DNA of 63,609 nt from CAYHHI01 sp964356335 (GCA_964356335.1 CAYHHI010000017.1:1-63609); one strand, 5' to 3'. Shown: positions 44,290 to 53,597, counted from the stretch's first letter. A program made the numbers and translations. The notes: generated by a model not told the origin, from the sequence alone.

Positions 44290-45195
44290 ATGGATGAAAG
44301 CAAGGACATCGATCTCAAATCCTATCTTGAGACCAGATGCATCCTCGTGGACAGGACTCTGGAAAGGTACTTGCCTCCCGAGCACACTCACCCCGAAGAC
44401 CTCAGCAAGGCGATGCGCTACAGTGTCTTCAGCGGCGGGAAAAGGTTCCGGCCCATTCTCTGCATTGCAAGTTTCGAATGCTGTGGTGGAAAGGGAGATG
44501 CGGTTCTTCCGGTGGCCTGCGCGCTCGAACTCATACATACCTATTCGCTTATCCATGATGATCTTCCCTGCATGGATGATGACGACTTGAGAAGGGGCAA
44601 GCCCACGAGCCACAAAGTCTTTGGAGAAGCGGTTGCAGTGCTGGCAGGTGACGCTCTCTTGAGCTTCGCCATTGAGATTGTGGTGAAGGAAGGTGGAAGA
44701 GGGCTTTCGCCCGATCGCATCGTCCGCATACTTGGAGATATCTTGAAGGCCGCCGGTCCGGAAGGCATGGTCGCGGGACAGGTGGTGGACATCCAGAGCC
44801 AGGGGAAGGGGGCTGACCTGGATACTCTGAAATACATTCATAGCCGGAAGACCGGTGCCCTGATCGCCAGCTCTGCCAGGTGCGGAGCCATCGCCGCGGG
44901 CGGAATCGATTCGGTCATCGAACGGGTTTCGACCTATGGGGCCAGGGTGGGCCTTGCCTTCCAGATAGTGGATGATGTCCTTGATGCTGAGGGAAAATTC
45001 GGCCATTTGAAATCCGGATCGGGCCTGGATGAGAAGAAAATGAAACTGACCTATCCTGCTGCGTTCGGACTTGACGAATCCAAGGCGATCGCAGCGCGGC
45101 TTGCAAACGAGGCCAAGGAAGCCATTGGGCCTCTCGGGCAGGCTGGCTTGCCTCTGCAACTGCTGGCTGACCTGGTGGTGAATCGCTCGTCTTGA
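44290..45195 (+). CDS. ispA: Polyprenyl synthetase (farnesyl/geranylgeranyl diphosphate synthase type)
   Basis: 301 residues. First Asp-rich motif in LIHDDLPCMDDDDLRRG, second in FQIVDDVLD, plus GGKRFRPIL near the start and SGSGLDEKKMKLTYPAAFG. Chain length (C15 or C20) cannot be settled from the motif alone. Between xseB and dxs, as in many bacteria. Confidence 0.93.
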   Translation: MDESKDIDLKSYLETRCILVDRTLERYLPPEHTHPEDLSKAMRYSVFSGGKRFRPILCIASFECCGGKGDAVLPVACALELIHTYSLIHDDLPCMDDDDLRRGKPTSHKVFGEAVAVLAGDALLSFAIEIVVKEGGRGLSPDRIVRILGDILKAAGPEGMVAGQVVDIQSQGKGADLDTLKYIHSRKTGALIASSARCGAIAAGGIDSVIERVSTYGARVGLAFQIVDDVLDAEGKFGHLKSGSGLDEKKMKLTYPAAFGLDESKAIAARLANEAKEAIGPLGQAGLPLQLLADLVVNRSS

Positions 45196-45208
45196 GGAGG
45201 TCTCCAAA

Positions 45209-47086
45209 ACGGCACTTCTTGACCGTGTAGATTGCCCGAAGGATATCAAGCAACTCTCTCCCGGGGAGCTGGTCAGTCTCGCAAATGAGATAAGGGAGAG
45301 GATCATCTCCGTGGTCTCAAGAACCGGCGGCCATCTGGCTCCGAGTCTTGGTGTGGTGGACCTGACGGTTGCGCTTCATTACTGCTTTGATTCTCCCGGG
45401 GACAAGATCGTCTGGGACGTCGGGCATCAGGCCTATGCTCACAAGATCATAACGGGAAGAAGAGAAGGCTTCGAGAACCTGAGAATGAAGGGTGGCGTGA
45501 GCGGGTTTCCCAGGATTGATGAGAGCGAGCACGACGCCTTTGGGACCGGGCACGCCAGCACATCAATATCGGCAGCTCTTGGGCTTGCCTGCGCAAGGGA
45601 TTTGAAAGGGGAGCGATATCACGTCATTGCTGTGATCGGGGACGGAGCCTTGACAGGCGGTATGGCCTTTGAGGGCCTCAACCAGGCCGGGCATCTCAAG
45701 CGGGATCTCATCGTGATCCTCAATGACAACAAGATGTCTATCTCCACGAATGTCGGAGCGCTCTCCCAGTATCTCACGAGGCTCATATCCGCGCCGGTTT
45801 ACAGAAGGTTCGAAGCCGACGTATGGGAGCTCCTGGGCAAGGTTCCGTCAGTAGGCTTTAAGGCGCGCGGCCTGGCGCGCAGGATTAAGGAAAGCCTTAA
45901 GAGCCTCATGGTCCCTGGAATCCTCTTTGAGGAGCTTGGTTTCCGATACTATGGCCCTGTTGACGGGCACAACATAGAGCAGCTGGTGAGCGTCCTCAAT
46001 CACATAAAGGAGTTCAAAGGCCCCCAGATCGTTCATGTCCTGACCACAAAGGGCAAGGGCTACTCACATGCCGAGAACGATTCGAGCAGGTTCCACGGCA
46101 TAGGCTCATTCGACAAGAAGACCGGCGTCCTGGAGAAGCAGTCCGGTTTGCCGTCTTACACCGAGGTGTTTGGAAAGACCCTCGTTGAAATCGCAGCCCA
46201 ACGAAAAGACGTTGTAGCCATAACGGCTGCCATGCCGGATGGGACAGGACTCACGCTCTTCCGGGACAAATATCCTGACAGATTCTTCGATGTCGGGATA
46301 GCCGAGCAGCACGGCACCACTTTCGCCGCTGCTCTTGCGATGGCAGGCCTCAAGCCTGTGGTCGCGATCTATTCGACCTTCCTTCAGCGGGCCTTTGATC
46401 AGCTGGTTCATGACGTTGCCCTCCAGAATCTAAACGTCGCCTTTGCCATTGACAGAGGCGGCCTGGTTGGCGAGGACGGCCCCACTCACCACGGTGTGCT
46501 TGACCTGGCCTATCTCGGGCAGATCCCCAACATGGTTGTGATGTCACCCAAGGATGAGAATGAGCTCAGGCACATGATTGCCACAATGGTGGAGTACAAG
46601 GGGGGTCCGATCGCCACAAGGTACCCGAGGGATTATGGCTATGGAGTGCCATGTGACGAGCCTCTCAAGGTTTTGGAGATCGGCAAAGCCGAGGTGTTGA
46701 GGCGCGGTGGCGATGTCGCCCTTGTGGGGATCGGATCGATGGTGATGGCTTGTGTCAAGGCGGCCGACCTACTCGCGAGCGAAGGCATCAAGGCGTGGGT
46801 CATCAATGCCAGGTTTGTCAAACCTCTTGATGCTTCGCTAATAAGCGAGATCGCCTCGTCGGTAGCACTTATCGTGACGGCTGAGGAGAACGTCGTGCGG
46901 GGCGGCTTCGGAAGTGCCGTGAGTGAAATGTTGCTTGAGAGGGGGATCAATACCCCCCTTGTGATACTTGGCCTGCCTGATAGGTTCGTCGGTCACGGCA
47001 GGAGATATGACCTGCTCAAGGAGATGGGAATCTCGCCTGAGGGTATTGCCCAGGCAGTAAGGCAGCGGCTGGCGAAGCGTAGGTGA
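45209..47086 (+). CDS. dxs: 1-deoxy-D-xylulose-5-phosphate synthase, apparent ACG start codon
   Basis: 625 residues if it begins at ACG 45209, 8 nt after GAGGAGG (45194-45200). The frame runs from the TGA at 45179 without ATG, GTG or TTG until GTG 45311, which would remove 34 conserved residues (ALLDRVDCPKDIKQLSP, then LVSLANEIRERIISVVS). ThDP enzyme motifs: GGHLAPSLGVVDLT, VIGDGALTGGMAFEGLN, NDNKMSISTNVGA; transketolase C-terminus with GIAEQHGTTFAAALA and DRGGLVGEDGPTHHG. First step of the MEP pathway. Confidence 0.94.
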   Translation, partial: TALLDRVDCPKDIKQLSPGELVSLANEIRERIISVVSRTGGHLAPSLGVVDLTVALHYCFDSPGDKIVWDVGHQAYAHKIITGRREGFENLRMKGGVSGFPRIDESEHDAFGTGHASTSISAALGLACARDLKGERYHVIAVIGDGALTGGMAFEGLNQAGHLKRDLIVILNDNKMSISTNVGALSQYLTRLISAPVYRRFEADVWELLGKVPSVGFKARGLARRIKESLKSLMVPGILFEELGFRYYGPVDGHNIEQLVSVLNHIKEFKGPQIVHVLTTKGKGYSHAENDSSRFHGIGSFDKKTGVLEKQSGLPSYTEVFGKTLVEIAAQRKDVVAITAAMPDGTGLTLFRDKYPDRFFDVGIAEQHGTTFAAALAMAGLKPVVAIYSTFLQRAFDQLVHDVALQNLNVAFAIDRGGLVGEDGPTHHGVLDLAYLGQIPNMVVMSPKDENELRHMIATMVEYKGGPIATRYPRDYGYGVPCDEPLKVLEIGKAEVLRRGGDVALVGIGSMVMACVKAADLLASEGIKAWVINARFVKPLDASLISEIASSVALIVTAEENVVRGGFGSAVSEMLLERGINTPLVILGLPDRFVGHGRRYDLLKEMGISPEGIAQAVRQRLAKRR

Positions 47087-47090
47087 CGAT

Positions 47091-47975
47091 ATGTTCAAGA
47101 CGTTCGGAGTGATAGCAAATCGAAGGAAGCCGGGGATCGATGGCATCCTGATGGACCTCATGTCATGGCTCACGTCCCGGAACTTGACCGTGCTCGTCTG
47201 GGATGACCTTGCCGGCATGGTTCCCGAGGTGGCCTTGAGACCTCTTGAAGAGATTGCCGAAAGGAGCGACCTCGTGGTGGCTCTGGGGGGTGACGGGACG
47301 CTTCTGAGGGCGGCACGAGTGGTAGGCAACCGCCTGACTCCCGTACTCGGCGTCAACGTAGGCAGTCTCGGATTTCTTACTGAGGTCACAGTCGGTGAAA
47401 TAGATGAGGCCCTGGACGGAATCCTCAAGGGCAAGTTCAGGTACGAAGACCGCATGAACCTTGACGCGTCCGTCTTGAGGAACGGCAAGGAGATTGCCAC
47501 TTTCACGGCCCTCAATGACGTTGTGATAAACAAAGGCGCCCTTGCCCGTGTGATTGAAATGAAAATGACCGTGGACGGTCATTATGTTGCTGTCTATACG
47601 GCTGATGGTCTCATAGTCTCCACCCCCACGGGTTCTACCGCATATTCGCTTTCGGCCGGCGGGCCCATTGTGAACCCGGTGATGGACGCCATCATCGCCA
47701 CGCCTATCTGTCCGCATACGCTTGCCGTGAGGCCGATGATCCTGGCGGCGGAACAGAAACTCGGCGTGGAGCTCTGGGCAGGTCATGGAGTGGATGGTGA
47801 GGCTGAGGTGAAGCTCACGATCGACGGTCAGGTGGGCTTTGACTTGCTCTCGGGTGATGCGATCGTCTTCAGAAAGGCGGAACAGCGAACCAGACTGATT
47901 CTTTCTGGCGAGAGATCCTTCTACGAGGTGCTGAGAGAGAAACTCAAGTGGGGTGACGCGCGCAGGAAGTCGTAA
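47091..47975 (+). CDS. nadK: NAD kinase
   Basis: 294 residues. GGDGTLLRAARVVG (near residue 65), NVGSLGFLTEV, NDVVINKGALARVI, STPTGSTAYSLSAGGPIV. Makes NADP+. Four nt after dxs. Confidence 0.96.
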   Translation: MFKTFGVIANRRKPGIDGILMDLMSWLTSRNLTVLVWDDLAGMVPEVALRPLEEIAERSDLVVALGGDGTLLRAARVVGNRLTPVLGVNVGSLGFLTEVTVGEIDEALDGILKGKFRYEDRMNLDASVLRNGKEIATFTALNDVVINKGALARVIEMKMTVDGHYVAVYTADGLIVSTPTGSTAYSLSAGGPIVNPVMDAIIATPICPHTLAVRPMILAAEQKLGVELWAGHGVDGEAEVKLTIDGQVGFDLLSGDAIVFRKAEQRTRLILSGERSFYEVLREKLKWGDARRKS

Positions 47976-48004
47976 GGTAATCCCCCAGGATAAGATGACG
48001 GACC

Positions 48005-49714
48005 ATGCTTCGTGAACTCAGAATCACTGATTATGCAATCATAGATCAATTGGCAGTCCACCTTGCCCCGGGTCTCAATATCCTCACCGGTGAGACGGGT
48101 GCCGGCAAATCAATAATCGTGGGTGCCTTGAGCTTCGCCCTCGGCGAGCGAGTCTCGGAGGACGTGATAAGGAAGGGCGAGCCGGTCTGCCGGGTTGAGG
48201 CGGTGTTCGATCTTGGGCCGGCGAGGTCAAGGGGCGCGGGCCTCAGATCGGATTTGGTCGAGCCGGGTGCGCGGGAGATCACCATCACCAGGGACATCGG
48301 GCGAGACGGCAAGTCTAAGTGTGTCCTGAACGGCAGGTCCATATCGCTCACCTCGCTGCGGGAACTCGGCAATCTCCTGGTTGACTTCCACGGCCAGCAT
48401 GAGCATCAGGTGATCCTCAATGTGGGAAGCCACATTGACTTCCTTGACGATTTTGGGAATTTGTACGCTCCGCGGAACGACCTGGGTGGAAAGCGCAAAG
48501 CCTTTCTCGAGACCGACAAGAGCATAAGAACGCTCAGACAGCAAATCGAAGACGTCCGTTCGAGACAGGATTTGATCAGACATGAGATAAATGAGATTGA
48601 GAGTCTGAAACTGCGCGCCAACGAAGATACCGAGATCGAGGAAGAGATCGGCCTCTTGGAGAATGCCGAAAAGATAATCCAGGCGGGTAGCGAGGCTACA
48701 GAGGCTCTCTATGATGGCGACGATGCCGCAATCAAGCTGATTGCGCGGGCGAGGCTTCTGCTCGAGAAAATCGCGCCCTATTCGCGCGGCCTCTCCCCGC
48801 TGGGGGAGAGCCTCGACCAGGCGCATGTGATCGTCAAAGAAGTGGCGGAGAGTCTCAGGGACTCCCTCGGTCGCATGGATCTGGACTCATCGCGGCTGGA
48901 GTACCTGAGGGAAAGGGCTGTGGCGATAGACAGGCTGAAGCGCAAGTTCGGGAAGAGCGTAGGCGATGTGCTCGCATACCTAAAGCAGCTCAAGGCCGGT
49001 CTTGAGAATAAGGACGAGCTTGAGGCTGAGGTTTGCCGCCTTGAGGTGGAGAGGGCGCGCCTGGCATCGGAACTCGTTGCTCTCGCTGGTGAGCTTTCAA
49101 GAAAGCGGAAGGCTGTGGCTGCGCGGTTTGAGAAGATGGTTGAGAGCGAGCTTCGTTCCCTGGGAATGGAGGGAGGCGCCTTCAAGGTGGTCTTTGAAAG
49201 AGTGGAAGACGGCGACCAGATCACGGCAAAGGAAGGTGCCGGCGTGATCATAGGCGACAAGGGTATAGACGATGTCGAGTTCTTTATCCGCACCAACAGG
49301 GGGGAGGATCTGCTGCCGCTGAGGAGAATTGCCTCGGGCGGGGAGATCTCGCGCGTGATGCTTGCCCTGAAAAGCATTCTCGCCGGTGTGGACAGGGTGG
49401 GGACCCTGGTTTTCGACGAGATAGACTCAGGTATCGGTGGCAGCATAGCCGATGTCGTGGCGGCGAAGCTCCACGAGGTCTCGAAGTCGAGGCAGGTGAT
49501 ATGCATAACCCACCTTCCCCAGATTGCCGCGGCTGCCGAGATGCATCTCGCGGTTGGGAAGGCATCGAGTCGCGGTAGGACGGTCACGACCGTGGTCGAG
49601 GCGCGTGGAGAAGAAAGAGTGAAAGAGCTCGCGCGCATGCTTGCAGGAAGCAAGCCGCCAAAGTCGGCGGTTGTGCATGCCGAGGAGATGCTCAAGAGAT
49701 CAGGTTCTGGATGA
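48005..49714 (+). CDS. recN: DNA repair protein RecN
   Basis: 569 residues, SMC-like ATPase. Walker A GETGAGKSIIVGALSFALGE, long central coiled coil, C-terminal signature ASGGEISRVMLALKSIL, Walker B LVFDEIDSGIGG and the RecN-typical QVICITHLPQIAA. Double-strand break repair. Confidence 0.96.
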   Translation: MLRELRITDYAIIDQLAVHLAPGLNILTGETGAGKSIIVGALSFALGERVSEDVIRKGEPVCRVEAVFDLGPARSRGAGLRSDLVEPGAREITITRDIGRDGKSKCVLNGRSISLTSLRELGNLLVDFHGQHEHQVILNVGSHIDFLDDFGNLYAPRNDLGGKRKAFLETDKSIRTLRQQIEDVRSRQDLIRHEINEIESLKLRANEDTEIEEEIGLLENAEKIIQAGSEATEALYDGDDAAIKLIARARLLLEKIAPYSRGLSPLGESLDQAHVIVKEVAESLRDSLGRMDLDSSRLEYLRERAVAIDRLKRKFGKSVGDVLAYLKQLKAGLENKDELEAEVCRLEVERARLASELVALAGELSRKRKAVAARFEKMVESELRSLGMEGGAFKVVFERVEDGDQITAKEGAGVIIGDKGIDDVEFFIRTNRGEDLLPLRRIASGGEISRVMLALKSILAGVDRVGTLVFDEIDSGIGGSIADVVAAKLHEVSKSRQVICITHLPQIAAAAEMHLAVGKASSRGRTVTTVVEARGEERVKELARMLAGSKPPKSAVVHAEEMLKRSGSG

Positions 49715-49725
49715 AAGGGAGAATC

Positions 49726-50826
49726 ATGGCTTCGAGAGTCTATTTCGTTGATATGCGATCGACTTCTGAATCGGGCCTCCTGGAGAGGTTCGTCGTCTGT
49801 ATGGTAAAGGCCGGGATCACCGGCATTGCCGGCGAGAAGGACATTCTTGGCATAAAGCTGCATTTTGGTGAGAAGGGCTGCACGGCTTATCTCAAGCCGA
49901 TCTACGTGAGAACGGTGATCGAGACCATGGCCAAGACCGGGTGCTCGGTGTTCCTTACGGATGCAAACACGCTTTACGGTGGCTCGCGCTCGGACAGTGT
50001 GCGGCACCTCAGGACCGCGTTCGAGCATGGCTTCTCGTATGCTTCGATGGGAGCTCCGATCCTTATCGCCGATGGGCTGAAGGGCACCAATCACGAAACG
50101 GTGAAGATCAAGGGTAAACACTTCCAGGCAGTCAAGATCGCCTCCGACGTAGCGAGGGCCGATGCCCTGCTTGTGCTCACCCATGTAAAGGGCCATGAAC
50201 TCACCGGCCTTGGAGGCGCGCTCAAGAACATGGGTATGGGCTGCGGCAGCCGCGCAGGCAAGCTTGCGATGCACTCCGACGTCCGGCCTTACGTGAGTGA
50301 CAAGTGCATCGGTTGTGGCACGTGCCTTGGTTGGTGTCCTGTCACAGCCATAAAGGTGACTGAGAAGAAGGCTACCATCGACAGCAAGGTCTGCATAGGC
50401 TGCGGGGAATGCATGTTCGTCTGCCCGCAGCGAGCCATCAAGTTCCAGTGGGATGACTCGTACAAGGTCGTTCAGGAGAAGATAGTCGAATACGCCCTGG
50501 GAGTGGCCAAGCCCAAGGGGAAGAAGGTAGGCTATGTGAGTCTCCTTGTGGACATTGCACCCCAATGCGACTGCTACCCATTCTCCGATGCGAGTATAGT
50601 GCCCAACATAGGCATCCTCGCGTCGTTAGATCCAGTGGCCATCGATCAGGCGTCCATTGATCTCATAAATGCGCAGCCGGGCATTCCCGGCACAGCTCTT
50701 AAGGACACCAAGGCCGGGACCGACAAGTTCCGCGATGTCTATCCCGATCTTGATTGGAGCGTGCAGATCAGGCACGCCGAAGACCTCAACCTCGGCAGCA
50801 GCAAATACACGCTCGTGAAGATTTGA
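49726..50826 (+). CDS. DUF362 protein with two [4Fe-4S] ferredoxin motifs
   Basis: 366 residues from ATG 49726 (GGGAG 6 nt upstream); an ATG at 49711 overlaps recN. DUF362 core (LGIKLHFGEKGCTAYLKP, VLTHVKGHELTGLGGALKNMGMG) interrupted near residues 185-245 by two ferredoxin motifs (CIGCGTCLGWCP and CIGCGECMFVCP), then DPVAIDQASIDLIN. Presumed soluble electron carrier or redox enzyme of anaerobes; reaction unknown. Same broad family as the gene at 1416-2492, which lacks the clusters. Confidence 0.9.
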   Translation: MASRVYFVDMRSTSESGLLERFVVCMVKAGITGIAGEKDILGIKLHFGEKGCTAYLKPIYVRTVIETMAKTGCSVFLTDANTLYGGSRSDSVRHLRTAFEHGFSYASMGAPILIADGLKGTNHETVKIKGKHFQAVKIASDVARADALLVLTHVKGHELTGLGGALKNMGMGCGSRAGKLAMHSDVRPYVSDKCIGCGTCLGWCPVTAIKVTEKKATIDSKVCIGCGECMFVCPQRAIKFQWDDSYKVVQEKIVEYALGVAKPKGKKVGYVSLLVDIAPQCDCYPFSDASIVPNIGILASLDPVAIDQASIDLINAQPGIPGTALKDTKAGTDKFRDVYPDLDWSVQIRHAEDLNLGSSKYTLVKI

Positions 50827-50832
50827 AAAGCC

Positions 50833-50861
50833 TTGACTCCTCGTAGGCCCTGTGTTTGAAT
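50833..50861 (+). promoter_or_regulatory. Promoter of kinase 1
   Basis: TTGACT (50833-50838), 17-nt spacer, TTGAAT (50856-50861). It places the transcript start near 50868, downstream of a GTG at 50852, and so supports ATG 50915 as the kinase start. Confidence 0.65.
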
Positions 50862-50914
50862 GCGAACACACGGGAAGCAGCAGATGCCGTCCGGCTGGCA
50901 GAGGCGCGAATCCA

Positions 50915-53293
50915 ATGGTGCGAGAATCCGGTGAGGGCCAATTGGGAGAGACTCGTTCATTCGGGGCCCTGTCCCCGGGCACTCCAATATCCCACTACCG
51001 GATCATCGAGAAGATTGGTGCCGGCGGTATGGGTGTGGTGTACAAGGCCCAGGACACCAAGCTGGATCGGATTGTGGCCTTGAAGTTCCTGCCTTCTCAC
51101 CTCGTATGTGACCCTGAGGCCAAGGACCGCTTCGAGCATGAAGCCAGGGCAGCATCGGCCTTGAACCATCCCAATATCACAACCATATATGAGATCGATG
51201 AGGTGGCAGGTGAGTGCTTCATCAGCATGGAATATGTGGCAGGCAAGTCCCTGAAAGAGACCGTAAGGGATAAGGCCCTCACGGTGCAGGAGGTCATGGG
51301 GATAGCCCTTCAGATAGGGGAGGGACTTAAGGCTGCCCACGCCAAAGGCATAGTCCACCGAGACATCAAGTCGGACAACATCAAGGTCACGGCTGAAGGC
51401 CTGGTCAAGATAATGGACTTCGGCCTGGCTAAGCTGCGGGGAGTTGCGAAGATCACCCGGACGGGGACGACGTTGGGCACTTTGCAGTATATGTCTCCGG
51501 AGCAGGCACGGGGCCTGGAGGTAGATGAACGCTCCGACATCTTCTCATTTGGGGTGGTGCTCTATGAGATGGTGACGGGGCGGTTGCCATTCACGGGGGA
51601 CAATGAGGCGGCGTTGGTCCATGCGGTGGTCAATGCAACGCCCGAGCCGATGGCGAGGTACAAGGCGAAGGTGCCTGAGGGTTTGCAGAGGGTAGTGGAG
51701 AAGGCGCTGGCGAAGAATCGGGACGAGCGCTACCAGCATGTGGACGAGATGATAGCCGATCTCAAGTCGACCAAGCGGAAGCTGGAGACGACTCCGAGTG
51801 CGGGTAAACAGGTTGGGCCTCTTGGCTCGAAGCGAAGCCGGTTGTACCTGTATGCAGGCCTCGCCCTAGTTGTTGTGCTGGTCATCCTAAGCCGTACCCA
51901 CCTCCTCGGCCCCTCGCGTGAGCCTATTGATTCTCTGGCCGTGCTGCCCCTGGAGAACCTCTCGCGTGATCCCGATCAGGAGTACTTCTCGGACGGGATG
52001 ACGGACGCCCTCATAACCGAGTTGCAGAAGATACGGTCGCTGCGGGTGATATCCCGGACATCGGTGATGCGGTTCAAGAAGAGCGAGGAGTCACTTCCCG
52101 AGATTGCCAAGACCTTGAATGTGAAGGCAGTAGTGGAGGGTTCGGTGTTGCGGGAGGGGGACGTCGTACGGATCAACGTCCAGTTGATACAGGCATCACC
52201 TGAGAAGCACTTGTGGGCGAACAGTTTCGATAGGGACATGAAAGGCGTACTAGTCCTTCAGACCGACGTTGCCCGAGCGATTGCCCAGGAGGTCAGGGCT
52301 CTTGTCACACCCGAAGAAAAGAAGGAGATGGCGAGTTCTCGGCCTGTCAATCCCGAGGCACAAGAAGCCTACCTGAAAGGTCGTTTCTATTGGAATAAGC
52401 GGACGGAGCCTGACCTGCAAAGGGCAATTGACTATTTCAATCAGGCGATTGAGAAAGATCCAAGTTATGCTCTGGCGTATGCCGGGTTGGCTTCAACACA
52501 TGTCCTACTTCCCAACTATGGTCTTCTTTCGGCCACCGAGGCCAAGACGAAGGCAGAAGCTGCAGCAGGAAGAGCGTTACAGCTTGATCCTACGCTTGGG
52601 GAGGCCCATGCGGTTTTGGCAGGGATCAAGAGCGATTATGACTGGGACTGGGCAGGTGCCGAGAGCGAATTCAAGCTGGCAATTGAGCTTTCCCCGAGCT
52701 ATCCGACAGCCCATCAGTGGTACGGCGAGCTTTTGTCGTACCTCGGCAGGCTGGATGAGGCTCTCGCAGAGATAGAACAAGCCCACGAGCTTGATCCGCT
52801 CTCACTCATTATCATTACACAACTGGGCAATGCTCTGTACTTCAAGCGAGAATATGACAATGCGATAGTTCAATACAAGAAAGCAATTGAGCTCGATCCA
52901 GACTTCCCGGGTGCCCACGTTGGGCTGGGTTGGGCGTATGAGATGCAAGGCAAGCTTGACGAAGCTATCGCAGAGTTTCAGGAGGTGAGAACACTTGGTG
53001 CCGGACTAGCGGAACTGGGGTACGGTTATGCGCGAGCCGGCAAGAGGACTGAGGCCGCGGAGATACTGAACGAGTTGCTTGAAGTTTCGAGGCAAGGGGA
53101 CCAAGTATCTTCCAGCATTGCCCTTGTCTATTATGGACTTGGGGACATGGGGAAGATGTTTGAATGGCTTGACGAAGCCTATGAGCAACGGGGCCCAGGA
53201 CTGCTGCTTATGAAAGTGGACCCGCTCTTTGACGGCCTTCGTTCGGACCCGAGATTCACCGCCTTGCTGAAGAAGATGGGGCTGGCGGATTGA
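50915..53293 (+). CDS. Transmembrane Ser/Thr protein kinase with FlgO-like and TPR domains (module copy 1)
   Basis: 792 residues from ATG 50915; the paralogue at 57471 starts at the matching ATG. Hanks-type kinase at 28-290 with IGAGGMGVVY, catalytic Lys57, HRDIKSDN (Asp150) and DFG (Asp168), so it should be active. A transmembrane helix follows at about 309-326 (LYLYAGLALVVVLVILS). Outside it lies a FlgO/TolB-N-like domain near 338-480 (LAVLPLENLSRDPDQEYFSDG, VKAVVEGSVLREGD), then TPR repeats to the end (LAYAGLASTHVLL, AVLAGIKSDYDWDW, PDFPGAHVGLGWAYEMQG). Orientation puts the TPRs in the periplasm and the kinase in the cytoplasm. Likely a sensor/signalling kinase; target unknown. Confidence 0.9.
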   Translation: MVRESGEGQLGETRSFGALSPGTPISHYRIIEKIGAGGMGVVYKAQDTKLDRIVALKFLPSHLVCDPEAKDRFEHEARAASALNHPNITTIYEIDEVAGECFISMEYVAGKSLKETVRDKALTVQEVMGIALQIGEGLKAAHAKGIVHRDIKSDNIKVTAEGLVKIMDFGLAKLRGVAKITRTGTTLGTLQYMSPEQARGLEVDERSDIFSFGVVLYEMVTGRLPFTGDNEAALVHAVVNATPEPMARYKAKVPEGLQRVVEKALAKNRDERYQHVDEMIADLKSTKRKLETTPSAGKQVGPLGSKRSRLYLYAGLALVVVLVILSRTHLLGPSREPIDSLAVLPLENLSRDPDQEYFSDGMTDALITELQKIRSLRVISRTSVMRFKKSEESLPEIAKTLNVKAVVEGSVLREGDVVRINVQLIQASPEKHLWANSFDRDMKGVLVLQTDVARAIAQEVRALVTPEEKKEMASSRPVNPEAQEAYLKGRFYWNKRTEPDLQRAIDYFNQAIEKDPSYALAYAGLASTHVLLPNYGLLSATEAKTKAEAAAGRALQLDPTLGEAHAVLAGIKSDYDWDWAGAESEFKLAIELSPSYPTAHQWYGELLSYLGRLDEALAEIEQAHELDPLSLIIITQLGNALYFKREYDNAIVQYKKAIELDPDFPGAHVGLGWAYEMQGKLDEAIAEFQEVRTLGAGLAELGYGYARAGKRTEAAEILNELLEVSRQGDQVSSSIALVYYGLGDMGKMFEWLDEAYEQRGPGLLLMKVDPLFDGLRSDPRFTALLKKMGLAD

Positions 53294-53297
53294 GTGG

Positions 53298-53381
53298 TAG
53301 GCCATACAGGACAACTTTCGCACATTCTTTAGGTTGAAAGAATGCCTGGAAGTAGCGAGCCTGGCAAGGGCGCTGACCTGA
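53298..53381 (+). pseudogene. 28-codon conserved coding-like tail, copy A
   Basis: Read from 53298: stop, then AIQDNFRTFFRLKECLEVAS and LARALT, ending in TGA. The same stretch occurs after CHAT 1 (57102-57185) and after kinase 2 (59746-59829). Differences between the copies fall mainly on third codon positions, so it looks derived from a protein-coding end. Here its first codon is TAG. Confidence 0.6.
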
Positions 53382-53431
53382 ACCTTCGCACCCCACCGTC
53401 GAAGTGGCGCTAGTTTCTGGATGGCGTCAGT

Positions 53432-53571
53432 GTAGTCTTCACAACCCCATTAGATTGTATTTGAAAATACAAATCCCGACGGTTGTCTGAAAAATATCAT
53501 TGTGTTGGGGAGGGGCAACGGGCGACCGGCGAGCATTCTCCCTCGGTCACAACAGATGGAGATTGTTTTCC
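53432..53571 (+). ncRNA. Perfectly duplicated 140-nt leader element, copy 1 (candidate structured RNA)
   Basis: Every base matches 59880-60019, whereas flanking coding regions differ visibly. It contains TTGTATTT-GA-AAATACAA (53455-53472), a GACCG/CGGTC stem with inner GAG/CTC (53524-53548), and the 5' arm of a 10-bp hairpin (53560-53583). No promoter is convincing inside it. Could be a cis-acting RNA, operator or recombination site; ncRNA status is a hypothesis. Confidence 0.4.
53455..53472. repeat. Palindrome TTGTATTT-GA-AAATACAA, copy 1
   Basis: Perfect 8-bp arms around GA; identical at 59903-59920. Hairpin or dyad operator. Confidence 0.75.
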
Positions 53572-53583
53572 CAAAAACAATCT
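53560..53583. repeat. 10-bp hairpin just upstream of the tiny ORF, copy 1
   Basis: AGATTGTTTT, loop CCCA, AAAACAATCT, ending 14 nt before GTG 53598. In copy 2 the stem is kept and only a loop base changes (CCTA). That fits selection on the stem. Confidence 0.75.
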
Positions 53584-53597
53584 GCTAGGGTTCTGGT

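Noticed and set aside
45311..47086. dxs starting at GTG 45311
   Set aside because: This would discard 34 conserved N-terminal residues and has no Shine-Dalgarno at the right distance.
48778..50565. 595-codon minus-strand open frame
   Set aside because: Antisense to recN and the DUF362-ferredoxin gene; composition is typical of a shadow frame in G/C-rich DNA.
50852..50914. Upstream GTG start for kinase 1 adding 21 residues
   Set aside because: It lies within the predicted promoter spacer, and the paralogue at 57471 begins at the equivalent of ATG 50915.
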